In this document: piece by piece, positions 34,241 to 47,000 of the stretch
Numbering within the stretch: the first letter of the stretch is position 1
Layout: each line of letters starts with the position of its first letter
Origin: Chinchilla lanigera
Lineage: Eukaryota; Chordata; Mammalia; Rodentia; Chinchillidae
Length of the DNA: 64,000 nt
Direction: 5' to 3'
NCBI RefSeq assembly: GCF_000276665.1
Contig: NW_004955423.1
Coordinates: 4,834,783-4,898,782, forward strand
Position numbers and translations under genes: made by a program
Notes under the pieces: model-generated
Databases searched by the model: none
Told to the model about the DNA's origin: nothing
Seen by the model: the letters and a program-made list of their open reading frames with translations, nothing else

Positions 34241-35740
34241 GTCACCATGGCACTAGCAAACAAGCAGACCTGAAGATCAATTGAACAGATTATAAAATGC
34301 AGACACAACTATTAACACACTCAGCCATCTTATCCTTGACAAAAGCTCCAAACCTATTCACTGGAAGAGATAGCATCTTTAATAAATGGTCCTTGAAACC
34401 TGGCTTTCCACATGCCGAAGACTCAAACTAGACCCACGTCTATCACTATGCACTAAATTAAAGTCAAAATGGATCAAAGATCCTAAATATTAAAACAGAA
34501 ACGCTATATCTACTGGAAGAAAAAATGAGCAGAAATCTTGAAGACTGAAGTGAAGGAAGAAACTTCATGAACTAAACCCAGACCACATGGGAAGTACTTC
34601 AATGAATCAACAACTGGGATCTTGTCTTATTAAAAAGATTTTGTGCAACAGAAGAAATCTCCAACAGAATGAAAAGGCAGCCCATAAAGTAGGAATATTT
34701 TAGCCAATTGTCCCTCAAACAAAAGCATTATATCTAGAACATATAAAAAATTGAAAAAAAAAATCAGGGGCCACAAATTCAAAGACCAATACCAAAGTAG
34801 ACATCTGAGATGAATGAATGAATTTGTATTTCTTCATCTTCTCAGATGAAGAAATACAAATGGCAAATAAATCTATGAGAAAATGCTCAACATCATTATT
34901 CTCCTGACAGATTCTGATTTCATTTCACTACAGAACAAATGCCTATCATCAAGAAAACAGCAAATAACAAACGCTAGATGGGGGCTGGGGATTTAGCTCA
35001 GCGGCAAAGCGCCTGCCTGGCAAGCACAAGGTCGTGAGTTTGGTTCCCGGTACCGGAGAAAAACAAAAAAAAACCAAAACAAACAAACAAACAAAAAAAA
35101 CCAAAAGAAAAACAAATGCTAGAAAGACAGTGGGGAAAAGCAAACTACTCTGAACTGTTGATGAGAGTGCAGAATGGTCCAACCACTGTGGAAATCAGCA
35201 TGGAGATTCCTCAAAAAACTAGGAATGGTGGTCCCATTTGATACAGCTATTTCCCTTCTAAGTATCTTCCCAGAATTAAAAACATCATACCATAGTGATA
35301 TATGTGCACCCATGTTTATAGCAGCACAATTTCTCACCGCTAAATCTTGGAAACAACACAAATGCCCATTAACTGAGGAATGGATAACAAAGATGTGTTT
35401 TTTATACATATTCAATGGAGTACTACTCAGCCATAAAGAATTATAAACATGAGACTTTTATAGGCAAATGGATGCAACTTGAGAAATTGTTCAAAAGGAA
35501 AAAAGAACTAACATGGGGAAAAACGGAAAGGACGAAAGGGAAAAGAAATAAATACAAGAGGGTTATACTATTAGTTTCTCTTAATTCATTGAAAAGAAAG
35601 GTTTGTACTAATATTATTTGTAGAATTTTGGGGTCCATATCTTGTACGCTGAGTAACTACTTTAAAAAATATGCAATGTATTAACTACTGTTATTCTATT
35701 ATTTTGTTATGAAATTTTATTTTACTTCTTTCCATAATAT
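34240..35740 (+). mobile_element. LINE-1 3' part, sense, with SINE inside
   Basis: ORF2 C-terminal region (gccatcttatccttgacaaa, ggatcaaagatcctaaatat) through 3' end (gcagcacaatttctcaccgc, ggagtactactcagccataa, aatggatgcaacttgag) and a T-rich/poly(A) end. Frames are broken. A young tRNA SINE sits at 34981-35105. Confidence 0.85.
34981..35105 (+). repeat. tRNA-derived ID-like SINE, sense, near consensus
   Basis: Starts GGGGCTGGGGATTTAGCTCA (A box) and runs through gcctgcctggcaagcac and ttcccggtaccggag to an A-rich AAAC tail. The repeated AAC-AAA-like sequence (gcaaataacaaacgctaga, and caaatgctagaaag at 35110) suggests a target-site duplication of about 10 bp. Confidence 0.9.
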
Positions 35741-35979
35741 AAAAAGTACAGTGTAGACATCATTATTTTAAACATCATTGTGCACAATCAGAATTAAAAT
35801 TTGATGAAAATTTAATTTCTGGTTTTGATTGATTAAATAACAGCTGAAATCTTGAAATAATTTATGTAAATACATTTTTTCTGTCATAGTTAATACCAGA
35901 TTTCTTATTTTACTTGTGTGAGCTGATCACCCATAAGGCCTCTTATGCATGAACTGAGCTGTTTTCACATTGTTTTCAT

Positions 35980-36150
35980 TATGTCCTGGAACTTGAAGCC
36001 AGTGCATTTGCAGTGAGATACATCCCAGCCCTTTTATAATTTTTAAATTTTGGGGCAAGTTGCTCAGGATGGGTTTAAACTTGAAACCCTCCCGTCTCAG
36101 CCCCCCAAACTGCAGGGATAACTGGTGTGTACCACCATGCCAGGCATCAT
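35980..36150 (-). repeat. B4-type SINE (tRNA-like + B1)
   Basis: Inverted order: ID-like end cagtgagatacatcccagcc followed by B1 parts (tgctcaggatgggtttaaac, ccgtctcagccccccaaact). Confidence 0.7.
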
Positions 36151-36884
36151 TATTATCTGCAGACACTTAATCACTAGTTTTTCACTTGAACAAAAGTGAG
36201 TTAATGGAGAACTACTATAGAATAAAAACAACCTCTAGAGTTTTATTTCATTATACTTTTAATTAGGCATGTTGATTTTCTGGTTTGCTTCTTTTAGTAA
36301 TGATACCTACTTTAGAATATTATCTCAGAATAAAACAATTTTGTTCCTCTGCTCATGGTAATGAAACTTTGCTTTCTGCATATGTGAAGTTTATAGAAGC
36401 TTCTATAGTTTTTCTGTGACAGCATTATTGCTGATTCCTTTGTTCATTTGGTAGAAAGCATAACCTCCAGACTGATTCTTACCTACGTTCATTTATAAGC
36501 TTGACATGGAGGATTTTTCCTATAAGACATTTTTAACTGTCTGTCTAAGGTGCTATATAACCTTAAAAAAATAATGTGCTGGAGATCAACTATGCATACA
36601 AACGTTTACAGAGATCTCTGGTATACACGGAGTTGAGTTTCTACAGATATAAACATCACTGCAACAGATGCCCAGATCAAAAGCAAAAGACACTACCAGA
36701 ATCCCTCAGTGTGTCTACCCAATGTGAACTTCTCTGACATCTGTCACCATGGTTCTTTTGTATGTTTCTAAACTTCACATTTCATAACTGAATGCATTGT
36801 TTTTGAATTGATTCCTCTTGCTGTTTTTAGGTGTCACTTTCCTCCTGTAAATCAGTAATTCCCACTTTCATTGTTCTCCAAAAG
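36151..36884. other. Unassigned AT-rich sequence
   Basis: Possible very old L1-like remnant near 36650-36800, not certain; no gene. Confidence 0.3.
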
Positions 36885-37080
36885 CATTTCTGAACTTTGA
36901 CACGATTGACATTTTGTCCTACATAGCTCCTTGATGTGGAGTTTTTCACACCTTGTAGGACATTTAGCAGCATACTTAACCTCTAAATACTTCATGTTAG
37001 TAGCATCTATTGTATTCACTAATCCAACAGGGACAACCAAATAAATCTCCAGATATTGTCAAATACTTTTAAATTGCCTA
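36885..37080 (-). mobile_element. MER5A-type hAT DNA transposon relic
   Basis: The order cgattgacattttgtcctac, gtaggacatttagcagcata, ctctaaatacttcatgttag, gggacaaccaaataaatctc, cagatattgtcaaata follows the inverted MER5A consensus as I know it. It is strongly decayed. Confidence 0.7.
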
Positions 37081-37340
37081 TTGATCCATGGAGATGATAA
37101 CGGTGCCATGCTCCAACCTATTGGCTCATGCTGTGCTTCTCAAGTTTGTTTCTGCTGCTTTACTGATGAATAAGTGTATATGTAATATTCTTTTATTGTT
37201 TTTCAAGATTTTGCTGTAAAAGTCTTTACTTGTTATAAAATTCCAAACGTTTACAGACCCAAAAATTTCTTGTAGTTGTCCTTTGATTTTTATTCTGTAA
37301 AGTATTAGTATACAACTTGTCGGACTATATTCAGTTTCTG

Positions 37341-37783
37341 TGTGGGGCGACAGGTTCCGAGGACGAGGTGCCTGCTGCAGATGAAAAGAAAAGCAAGAGA
37401 GAGACAATAATGGGATCAGGAGGATTGCAACCTCTCGGACTGTAACCTTGATTCCCATTTTCAGTAACATTTTATTGAGAAAAACAAAGGAGACAACAGA
37501 GGAATGGGAGGATATCAACAGGCTTAGCAAGGACAATACAACTCAATTATCACAGGAACCAGACTTGACTTAGTTAGCCAACATGTTATCATTCCTTCAG
37601 GCATATCTCAGCAAAGAATCTAGTGTTGTCCCCCAGCTCTCCACAGGGATACAGGTCTTACAATCATTTCCTTTACACCAAAGCTTTTGCTAGACTTCCT
37701 CTGTAATCAAACAGTCATATGGCTTGGTCAGGCCTGAGGCAATACATTGAAAGATAAACTAAAGACTGTCCTTCTCCACAACA
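37341..37783 (-). mobile_element. Class II (ERVK-like) solo LTR
   Basis: In minus orientation it begins TGTTGTGGAGAAGG and ends CCTGTCGCCCCACA, the TG...CA ends of an LTR. A CAATAAAATG poly(A) signal lies about 37468, followed by a CT-rich R/U5. The ending CGCCCCACA resembles IAP/ERVK LTRs. It has no internal retroviral sequence alongside, so it is a solo LTR. It looks fairly well preserved. Confidence 0.75.
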
Positions 37784-39525
37784 ACTGAGCTCAGAATAAA
37801 ATCTAAAAGTCTAATATACAAATATATAGGATATTTAAGCAAAATTTTAAAAATTATTTATTTTTATATAATCTTTAATTCATAGAGACATCATTTCCTT
37901 TTGAATCATAGTATAACTAACAAAATGACAGTAATGGTAAAGATCATAGTAAGAAAGTAGCAGGAGCAGTATGGCAGGTACAGGGAAGGCAGCGATGATA
38001 ATGTGGCTTCACAACAACTATGGTTTCTGTAGCAAATTCTGAAAACAGCAGGATGTGTTTGGTCCAGAGTGAGCATCGAAGTCCAGAGTGCACCTGAGAC
38101 AGGAAGAGGAGGGGCAGACAAGAACCAGACTGAGAAAACAGTGCAAGTCTGACCACAAGGCAGTGTCACATTTGTACGAAATCCTCAAAAGAAGGCCAAA
38201 GTAAGTTTCATTAGATTCCTTGTTAAAATTGCACAAAAAGGGAGAGATTTCATTAAGGCAATATATAGCAGTGATTCCATTAGCGATACTGAAATTCCTT
38301 CTACACAATAACCCTCCTCTCTCTTGTCTCCATCACAATAGCTGTGAAGGTTTTCATAGGTAAAAACAGGTTAATTTGTTTATTTTCTTCATATTTTGTA
38401 CTTTTCTTTGTTATTATGTACTATATTACAGGATTATACTCATTTTTATATGAATGTTTTTGGGTTGTGGAATGAATCATCTGAATTTCCACTACAGTAC
38501 TTCTTATGGAGAAATTCTATTCCATATACAAGTGCTTTGGATTACAAACATGTTTCCAGAACATGTTTACATCTGTGAGCAACAAGGAGATTGCCTGTAG
38601 TTTTCTTTTTTAGTTGGGTCTAGTTTTTCTCATCTCTGGTATGATTTCTCTGGGTGCTTTTAAAGTCTCACTTTCCATACCTCAGTCTTTACTTGGAACA
38701 CACCATGACACACTTCTCAGGCAACCTCAGTGATTGCAAACCTGAGCTCTTGTTGCAGACAGGATCTGCATAGGCCAGTAGAGGTCACTAATGAGGCTGC
38801 ACAGACTGGTATCTCATCTCCTGATCGATTAGATGCACTGAGGCAAATGCCTTTAGGCTCCCTAGTCCTCAGTTTCCTCCTCCAGGAAATACAGAGAGCT
38901 TTACTTGTTCAATAGGTGGGGCTTCAAATTAACCAGACAACTCAGCCCCCTCACAGAAGAGGTGGTCAGATGCAGAGGCGGCAGCCCTGCTGCTTAAGTT
39001 GCTGTTGTTGCGGTTGCTACTCTGCTGCCCCTGAGCCACCTCTCCATGGTCCTTGCCTGCCTAAGACACGGGTCCCCAGCACAGTAGTGGCCAAGTGCAG
39101 GGGCTGAGACTGATAGAGAAACTGGCACCCCTCTGCAAGTGGCTGCTAAACAATCCCTGGGAACTCTGCGACCCACACAGCAGAAACAGGAGGATGAAGC
39201 AGAGTGGAAGAAGCTGTGAAGGAAAGCTGGGAAGGAAGCTAAAGGAGCTGGATGCAGCTGAGTTTTGCTGCCCTTCCACCCACATTGGCTGCCCTTCCTG
39301 CCTATCCCTCTACTAGTTTCCCAGGCAAGTTCATAGCTCCAGGCTGCTTCTAGGAGTCACAGGCAGGTGGTTGCTCCTCTCCCTTCCAATGGTAGTATCC
39401 CAGGGCCAGGAAAGGGAGGGTTTATTGCCAAGGTGGGCACAAACTAAATACACACTATGTTCCCTCCAATTAGCACTGTTACCTCCTCTCTCATCAGAAA
39501 GTCAAAACTGAAATTTATCCTTCTT
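37784..39525. other. Unassigned sequence
   Basis: No gene recognised. The GC-richer stretch 38720-39450 looks repeat-like (LTR-type), but no family could be named. Confidence 0.35.
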
Positions 39526-39690
39526 GTTAGAAAGTAATATATTCCATTATGTACAGATTCCACATTTTGTTTATCCATTCATCTGTTTTTTCTGGGTTGG
39601 GTCTATTCTCTGCATATACTATCCTCCATACTGCTACAAATACAGGACTTCAGCCTATTTCTGGGTTGAAAAATAGTCTATTGAATATAT
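39526..39690 (-). mobile_element. L1 3' fragment, antisense
   Basis: attccattatgtacagattc, ttgtttatccattcatctg and catactgctacaaatacagg follow inverted L1 3' order. Confidence 0.55.
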
Positions 39691-39894
39691 GCAATCCATA
39701 AAATTCAAAATCATTTTGATGTAAAAGGGAACAAATAAGGCATAAAGACATATGTTTCAACATAATAAATGGCACATAAGATCAATCCAAGACTAATATT
39801 ATACCAAACAGGGGAAATCTGAGAACTTTCCAGGATATGTAATGAGGCAAAGAAATTTCCTTTCACCACTTTTACAGCATAGCACTGGAAGTCA

Positions 39895-39975
39895 TATCCA
39901 GAAGAAAAAGATGAAAGAAGGAATAAGATGAAAGAAGGAAAGAAAGAAAGAAAGTCAGAAAGAAAGAGGAAGAAT
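39895..39975 (+). repeat. GA-rich (GAAA)n tract
   Basis: Imperfect GAAA/GAAG repeat within the L1. Confidence 0.8.
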
Positions 39976-40144
39976 CCAAATTGAGAAAGATGAGCTAAAA
40001 TTGTCACTGTAGATAACATAATCATAGGTTTGTAGTATGTATACAAAACAATCAGAACTAAGAAACAAATTTGGCAAAATACTGGGATACAAAATCTACA
40101 TATAAAAATTATAGTATTGATTTATGTCAGTAACAAATTATATG

Positions 40145-40510
40145 CTATGGTGTGTGTCTGGATGTCCCCCAAGGCCTCATGTGGTCATGGGCCTTTCTTG
40201 GAGGTGGCTGAAACTGGAGTGTGTGACACTGGGATTAAGTGTGTATGATTACTAAATCAATCCACTGATTGCTTTGACACTGCCCTAATCCCAGTAGTCT
40301 GGAAGGGATAAGAGGGACAGAAAGAGGCTTGTCTTCCACTTTCACCAACATGAACTGTTCCCTCTCTGCCATGTGCCACCCTGCCTTGGAGCCAGCCAAT
40401 TATGGACTGAAATTTCTACAAATGGTGAGCTAAATAATTCTTTTCTCCCTTTGGCTTTGAGTGTCAGGTATTTTATTTCAGCATCCAGGGAAAAGTATCT
40501 AAGACATTAT
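40145..40510 (+). mobile_element. MaLR-like LTR inserted in L1
   Basis: Starts near TATGGTGTGTGTCTGGATGT and ends with gagctaaataattctttt, gtgtcaggtattttatttca and gggaaaagtatctaagac. The end matches 14130-14230 closely, so both belong to one family. Confidence 0.7.
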
Positions 40511-41105
40511 CTGAAGAAATATTTCAATAAAGCAATCTCATTTAAATGCAAACTCCAAGAACCTATAAATGTACCCAATGATGTGAGTGATCTCCACATT
40601 GAAAACTATGGAACATTGTTGAATAAAATAAAAGAAAATTCATGAAAAGGAAGGAATTAGATTCATGAAAAGAAGGAATTAGATGTTTTTGAGTTGCAGA
40701 ATTAATATTGTCAAAATATCCTTATTACCCTAAACAATGAGCAAATGCATTGTAATCTTCATTAAAACATTAATGATGTACCTCACCAAATTAGAAAAAT
40801 TCCTAAAAATCATATGGAAACACAACATACTCCAAATAGCCAAAAAAATCTTTAGTAAAAAGAACAAAACTGGAAACATCATACTACCAGACTTCAAAAT
40901 ACACAACTAAGCTCTAGTAATCAAAGCACAGTACTGACATAAAAACAGATATACAAGCCAATGGAACAAAGTGTGCAGCCTGGAAATAAATTCATGTATC
41001 TCTTGCAACTAGGCTTTTGCCAAAAGAACCAAGAAGACATATTTAGGAAAAGATACCTCAGCCAGTTTGCTTGCATATCCCATTTTCTTATTTCAAAGAG
41101 CACAA

Positions 41106-42480
41106 TAGCTTTCTGATTTAATTAACAGCCTGACTTACTTTTCCTCTGCTCACCAAAAGTTGCAGCTGCCTGGTCATTTTCTCTTGGCTGCTACTTTAGA
41201 GTTCTGTCAGTCCTGCCTGTCCCATGAGCATCCCCTGGTTTCAGTGGTTTACCATGTCGATGTTACTCAATGATTCTGAGGTAGCCTCCTGCTGAAATGA
41301 AACTCCTAGACTTTCTAAACTCAACAACACAAGGAAAGGACAGCTACTAAACTTGCACCAGCTGTCTCCAACTGTGGCTAGCCTGCCTGTTACGGTTTGA
41401 GGTTTGCAAGGAAACAACACAATACAGGACACTGAATTTATAATTTTATAATAGTCACCCAAAGAGTCCTTTACAAAGGGAGTGAAGAAAATCTGTCCAC
41501 ACACTAAAGACCAAAAGAATCCAACTGAGGGCCTGGATACCACAGCAATGTCCTGTATGATTCCAGCGAAAGACCTAGAGCCCATCACAGTGCTCCCCAA
41601 CAAGTCCAGCTGGAGGCCAAGAGCCCATGACAATGTCCTATGCAAGTCTGCTTCATGAATCTATGCTTGAAAGACCCATAGGTCAGCAGTGGAAGCTAGA
41701 AAGTCTGTGCCAGTGGGATGCAGGATCTGTGCTAGCAGGCTGAGGGATCTGCACTGGAACCAGGAAGCAATGCTCAAAGTAAGAACCAGAGCTTCCCTCA
41801 CTGACAAGGAGGTCCCAAGCTTCTCTGGTGATGAGAACAACTGAGTTCATCAGGAAAGCCAGTATGACAAGCTCCTCCAGGAGAACCAACAGCAACAGCA
41901 ACCTCAGGAGACCCAGCAGCTCCCAACAGCTCCCCTTCTTCCTCTCTAGTTCTTGTTTTTATGTTGTTGACAACAATCCTCACATGGGCTTCTCACATCC
42001 ACCACCAGGCTGCTTCATTTCAGCTGGGTGTTACAAGTTGACACACTGCCCCACTGAGGATATGGCCTCAGAGGAATTTTCTGTGTTCATTTGAAAGTTA
42101 TCTGAGAATAAATTTGTAGATCATCTGGTAAGTTCCCATTATCACTAATATAGTAACCATGTTGCCCAAGTGGGACTGAGAATCAGAGCAATTAGATGAG
42201 TGCATTTTGCAGTATTTGGGGGCAAGAACATAAAGAATTCATTCTCATACCATGGCTAACACTGAAGGACAACACCAATATTTAGCAAAGTTTAGCAAAG
42301 TTGAAACTATCCTTCACAATATCTCGGTCCAAGTGACATACTCTTTACTGTTCAGGTATCATATGGTAATTGAGAAAATATTTCTGGGTAAAATAAAAAC
42401 AAGTTCACAAAGCATACAAAGTGTAACTCTTAAAAATGGAGATTTAAATTTTTTTGCTTCATTCTCATTTTCTTTTACTT
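41106..42480. other. Unassigned sequence upstream of GBP last exon
   Basis: Several GC-richer patches (41240-41950) look like decayed LTR or retrogene sequence. No GBP coiled-coil exon was recognised before the exon at 42516. Confidence 0.35.
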
Positions 42481-42515
42481 CTTTGTTTCTTTATTTCTTC
42501 CTTTCTTTTTCTCAG

Positions 42516-42717
42516 AAAGCATTTTATCAATGAAAGATTTGGGAAAAAATCTGAGAACAAGAATGTAGAGATAAAGCATTTGAAAAACATGATTGATATC
42601 GCAGAAATTGATTATACTTCACAACTTTGGATAAATTTGGGAAGGAGCTATCTTCAATATTATATGCACCTTATGTATCTTTTTGTCAGGTTGTCATTGC
42701 ATTCATGCACTATTTAA
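42516..42717 (+). pseudogene. GBP last coding exon relic (helical C-terminus), plus strand
   Basis: A pyrimidine-rich acceptor (CCTTTCTTTTTCTCAG) precedes an open frame reading KHFINERFGKKSENKNVEIK followed by HLKNMIDIAEIDYTSQL. It resembles the C-terminal helix (alpha-12/13) of GBP4/6-type proteins, and matches the relic at 62385 (LIKEGFKKKSEE, NHLRNLIE) in arrangement. The frame stays open to a stop at 42717, but the phase at the acceptor differs from the other copy by a few bases and no prior exon was found. The C-terminal helices normally fold back on the GTPase domain and unfurl for membrane polymerisation. Most likely an isolated remnant of another GBP copy. Confidence 0.6.
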
Positions 42718-42910
42718 AATGGATCAGTTTCCCATTCAAGAGATTATAGAATGTGGATATATGCTTTGGAATATTTTGTAAGTGCATATTTTGTGCTTTC
42801 ACTCAGCCAATTTTGAAATATAAAAGGGTTTCCTAAGAGATGTCAGTGTCAATGCAGTTGCACTATTTTGTTATTCCATGCTCACTTTTAGGAAAAATAC
42901 ATTTGTAGTC

Positions 42911-42922
42911 ACACACACACAG

Positions 42923-42962
<40 letters not shown>

Positions 42963-42970
42963 AGACACAC
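42911..42970. repeat. (CA)n microsatellite
   Basis: CA dinucleotide run with few interruptions. Confidence 0.95.
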
Positions 42971-43778
42971 ACATAAGGTCCATTGAGGCAATGCTTTTAA
43001 TGATCAGAAATAAATAAGGAAATCTAAAATATTACATCAATAGGATAGTAATAAAAAGAATATGAGATTTAGTATAAGATCCTTGTATCTGAAGTGACAG
43101 CTGTTTAGTGAAAGTTCTAAAATGAAGCTCTGCATCTTAAAATCACATAGTTTGTGTTTCACTCTTCTTTTTATTTTGGCATATTTTCCATCCCTTATAT
43201 TTGTTTTAGAACTAAGATACAAGCTCTCCTGTGACCTTGAAGTCTCAGCTGGCACAGCCTCTAATTCCAAGAGTGATTTGCCATTTTAAGGTGTTTAGGA
43301 GATTTTATGTTTCTATACATGCAGTGGTTCCCGCCATTACAGTAATTTCAGTGGTGGTCTCTCTGAGGTCTTTGGGCAGAGGAATCAGTGTACCTTTTCA
43401 CAACTGGATCCCTTCACAGGAGATGATAGAGCCTGTCAAATGGAAGCCAGGAACTGACTGTTCATTATTTTCCATTCATGATAGTTGAATCAGAGTAGGG
43501 GAACGGAGTGAGAGAGGAAGGGGTGGGAGCCAGATAGGTATCCTATAGTCATGACACACCCACACTCACACAGAACTATATTGATTTCCTAAGTGGCTGT
43601 CAGGCTAGTCAAGTCAAACATAAAGCTTAACCATCACAGGTGAATACTGTGCAAAATTGTTTCCCACTATGTAGGTTATCCCTTCATTCTATTGTTTCTT
43701 TGCTCTGCAGAACTCTCTCATTTTCCTATATAACTCATACGTCTGTTTTTGCTTTTATTACCTGTGCTTTTGGGTCTT

Positions 43779-43878
43779 NNNNNNNNNNNNNNNNNNNNNN
43801 NNNNNNNNNNNNNNNNNNNNNNNNNNNNNNNNNNNNNNNNNNNNNNNNNNNNNNNNNNNNNNNNNNNNNNNNNNNNNN
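43779..43878. other. Assembly gap (100 N)
   Basis: Exactly 100 N. It abuts the middle of an inverted tRNA SINE, so the missing part should include its poly(T) stretch. Confidence 0.99.
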
Positions 43879-43941
43879 GAACTCACGACCTTGCGCTTGC
43901 CAGTCAGGCGCTTTTGCCGCTGAGCTAAATCCCCAGCCCCC
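43879..43941 (-). repeat. tRNA-derived ID-like SINE, partial (gap-truncated)
   Basis: gaactcacgaccttgcgctt, cagtcaggcgcttttgccgc and gagctaaatccccagcccc; the tail side is missing in the gap. Confidence 0.9.
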
Positions 43942-45179
43942 AAAAATTATTTTCTATACTGACATTTTTAAGTGCTTCCCCTGTCCTTTCTTCTTGTAGT
44001 TTCGTAGCTTTAAGTCTTCCACTTAGCTTTTTTATTCATTTTGAGTCTATTTTTTATTGGCTAAGAAAGATTCAGTTCCAATTTTCTGCAGGTGAATATT
44101 ATTATCCTAAATCTGTATTAAAGAGGTTGCCCATTCTGCAATGTAGTTTTGACACCTTTGTAAAGAATCAGTTGTAATGTGGAGTTCATTCTGGGCACTC
44201 ATTCTTGTTCACTGGTCTGTGTCTATTTTTATATTGATTTCATGCTATTTTGATTACAACAACTTTGTAATACCTTCTAGAAGTCAGAGAGTATCACACC
44301 TCTCTCATTAGTTTTTGTGGGATTTTTTTCCTTAAGATTTTTTGGTCTATGTTGGGCCTTTTATACTTCCATATGAATTTTGGAAATTTTGTAGCTCTTT
44401 GCAGAATGTCATTGGTATTTTCATGGGAATTACATTGCATCTATAAATCATTTTTTGACAGTGTAGACATTTTAACAATATCAGTTCTTCTGATCCATGA
44501 ATTTGGCACATCTTACCATTGTGCATGAGATCACATATGTTTCTTCCATCAGTGCTTTGTAATTTTCACTGTAAAAGTCCTTTAGTTCCTTAATTAAATT
44601 TATTCTTATGCATTATTTGATACCTATTCTGAACAGGATTCCTTTCATAGTTTCTTTCTCACTAATCTCATTATTGATGTATAAAAGTGCTACAGATTTT
44701 TGATTTTTGTATGTTGATTTTGTGTCTTCAAAAGTACTGAATTCACTTAGATTTTTCTAATGGACAGTTAGCAGAGTACTTAGGTTTCTCTATGTATAAA
44801 AAATAGCATCTATGAACAGGAATAACTTAAGCTTGTCCCTTCCCATCTGTATGTCTTTTATTTTGTTCTCTTGCCTGATTTTGCTGAATAAAACTTCTAG
44901 TGCTATTTTGAATATCACTTATGAGAGTAGACATCTTTGCCTTGTTCCAGATCTTAAGAGAAGAGTTTTCAGCTTTTATGATGTTGGCTATGAGCTTATT
45001 ACATTATTATGTTAAGGTATGTTTCTTCTACATCTAATTTAATCTTAATTTTTTGTCATGAAACTGATAATTTTATAATTTATTATTTTTTATTAAAATT
45101 TTGTCATCAAATTCAGATATTATTGCTCCCACTTGATCTATGATTTAAGGTTTTCAACAGTATTTTTAAGTTGAATTTG

Positions 45180-47000
45180 GAGTTCTTCATTTCCAAAATT
45201 TTTATTTATTTATTTCTTCAACATTTCTCTGTATTGAGCCTCTTATTTGCACATGTGTTATTTTATGAGTTTCATTCAACCTTCAATACTTACTTCATTT
45301 CCTTTTTTTTTTTTTCGTTTTTTTTCTGGTACTGGGAATTGAACTCATGACCTTGTGCTTGCCAGGCAGGTGCTGTGCCGCTGAGCTAAATCTCCAGCCC
45401 CTCACTTCATTTCCTTAAGCTTCTTTAGAAATTCTTTTATTATTTTAACCAGGAACTTCATCAGTATCATTTGCTTTGGTATCTGTTACTAAAGAGGTAT
45501 TTTGCTCATTTTCAGGCATCATATTACTTAGTTTTTATATTGTTTGTGATCCTTTATTGAGATATATGCATGTGATGGTTCAGCTATTTCCACCACTTTA
45601 AAAATGCAGCTTTCCTAGCAAATGGATTGCTCCTGAAAATGTGTCCTTGGGGTGTCAGTGTGGTGTGGAATGTTACCTTTGCTTCCAGCTAGGCATTATA
45701 AGTAAGTAGTCTGCTTACAGCTTCTTTGGCTGCAACTAACAGTTTTGGTGGAGTATGCCATAGCATATTCAATGAGACCCAGTGTATTTCGGGGCCACAC
45801 AGGAGTGAGGATACTCTAGTGACCCAGTAGAGTGGCCCACATAGAAGTGGGTGCATGGTGTCCTCTATGTTACCCTTCCACAATTGGAAGTTATGTTCTA
45901 CTTTTGTACTGAGGTCTACTGACCGTTGGTTTATGTACTAATTTTATGCAGGTTTATGTACTAATTCCTGTTCTTTCTTGTTATTCCAATATTTGATTCT
46001 TTTTAAATTCTCCTTTGCTTACTTTTGCTTTCTCTTCTCTGTATAGGTTCTTTTAAATATTTTCTACAATATTGAATTATGGTTATGAATCTCTTACTTT
46101 ATGCTTATATTTAAGGGCCTACTCTCCTACTCTGAAGGATACCTGTGATGGATCTACACTGGATCTACACTGGAATTCAACTTTTTCTTTCAGAGTTTAA
46201 AATACACTGCTCCATGCCCTTTTGACCTTTAGAATTCCAGTTGAGAAATCTCAGTTTTTCTGATGGGTTTGGTGTTAACAGTGACTTGGTGTTTGTCTTT
46301 TGAAGCTTTTAGTATTAATTTCTTGTTCTCTACTTTTGGAACTATAATGCAACATTGAGGGCGTTTTCCTGTTTAAAGTTGTAAATGCATTCTGTACATG
46401 GATATTCATATCTTTCTAAATATTGGAAAGTTTTCTGGTCATTATTTGACTGCATAGATTTACTGTGTCTGAAGTTGCTATCTTGGCTTCCTTTTTCATA
46501 ACCAAAATTCGGAAGTTGGCTTTTTAATCTTGTCCCAGAGATTTTGGATTTTTTGTTCAAAATTTTGTTTATTAAATTAGTGTCTGAACAAAATAATTCA
46601 TTAAAATGTCTTCAATCCCTGAAATTCCATCTTGTACTTTATTCAATTTATTGGTAAAGCTTTGGACTGAGTTCTTTATTTGACTTACTGAGTTTTTCAA
46701 TACCAAGAACTGTTTGGTTCTTTTTCAGTTTCTCTAATTCTTTGCTGAATTGTTCTTTTATACCCTGCATTATCTTTCTAATTCATACAGTTGTTTATTC
46801 ATGTACTTTTTGTAGTTGGCAATCACTTCAACATCAATTAATAGAATTCTTTGTCTGGCATTTTATCCATTTCAGTACCTGGATTCCATTACTGAAGTGT
46901 TGTGTACCTTGGCAGGAGTCATGTTGCCTTGTTTGTTTGTGTTTCTCATGTTCCTGTTTGGATGCCTGCACATTTGTTGGTGTATATACGTCTTCCACTT
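45180..47000 (-). mobile_element. Probable L1 5' region, antisense, very old
   Basis: T-rich sequence with the character of an inverted L1M 5' region (ggtattttgctcattttcag, aattccagttgagaaatctc, gagtttttcaataccaagaa, tttgctgaattgttctttta). It follows the antisense ORF2 in the correct order, but ORF1 was not recognised. Family assignment is tentative. Confidence 0.4.
45301..45402 (-). repeat. tRNA-derived ID-like SINE
   Basis: Inverted copy: ctggtactgggaattgaact, cttgtgcttgccaggcagg, gagctaaatctccagcccc with a T run in front. Confidence 0.9.

Larger units (their letters stand above)
39690..41105 (+). mobile_element. LINE-1 ORF2 fragment, sense, split by LTR
   Basis: Sense ORF2 thumb region (ccaagactaatattatacca, gaactttccaggatatg) before 40140, continued after 40510 (aaatgtacccaatgatgtga, ttcctaaaaatcatatggaa, aactaagctctagtaatcaa). 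The sequence in between is an LTR that landed inside the L1. Confidence 0.75.
43620..45180 (-). mobile_element. Old LINE-1 ORF2, antisense
   Basis: Inverted L1 landmarks: tttttgcttttattacctgt, ttctgcaggtgaatattat, ttggtattttcatgggaat, ttcagcttttatgatgttgg. All frames decayed. Interrupted by the gap and a tRNA SINE. Confidence 0.75.

Noticed and set aside
37126..37536. 136-codon minus-strand open frame
   Set aside because: It spans the class II LTR end and unrelated flank; no retroviral or cellular domain.
41241..41645. 134-codon minus-strand open frame
   Set aside because: No recognisable family, no splice context; the region looks like decayed repeat.
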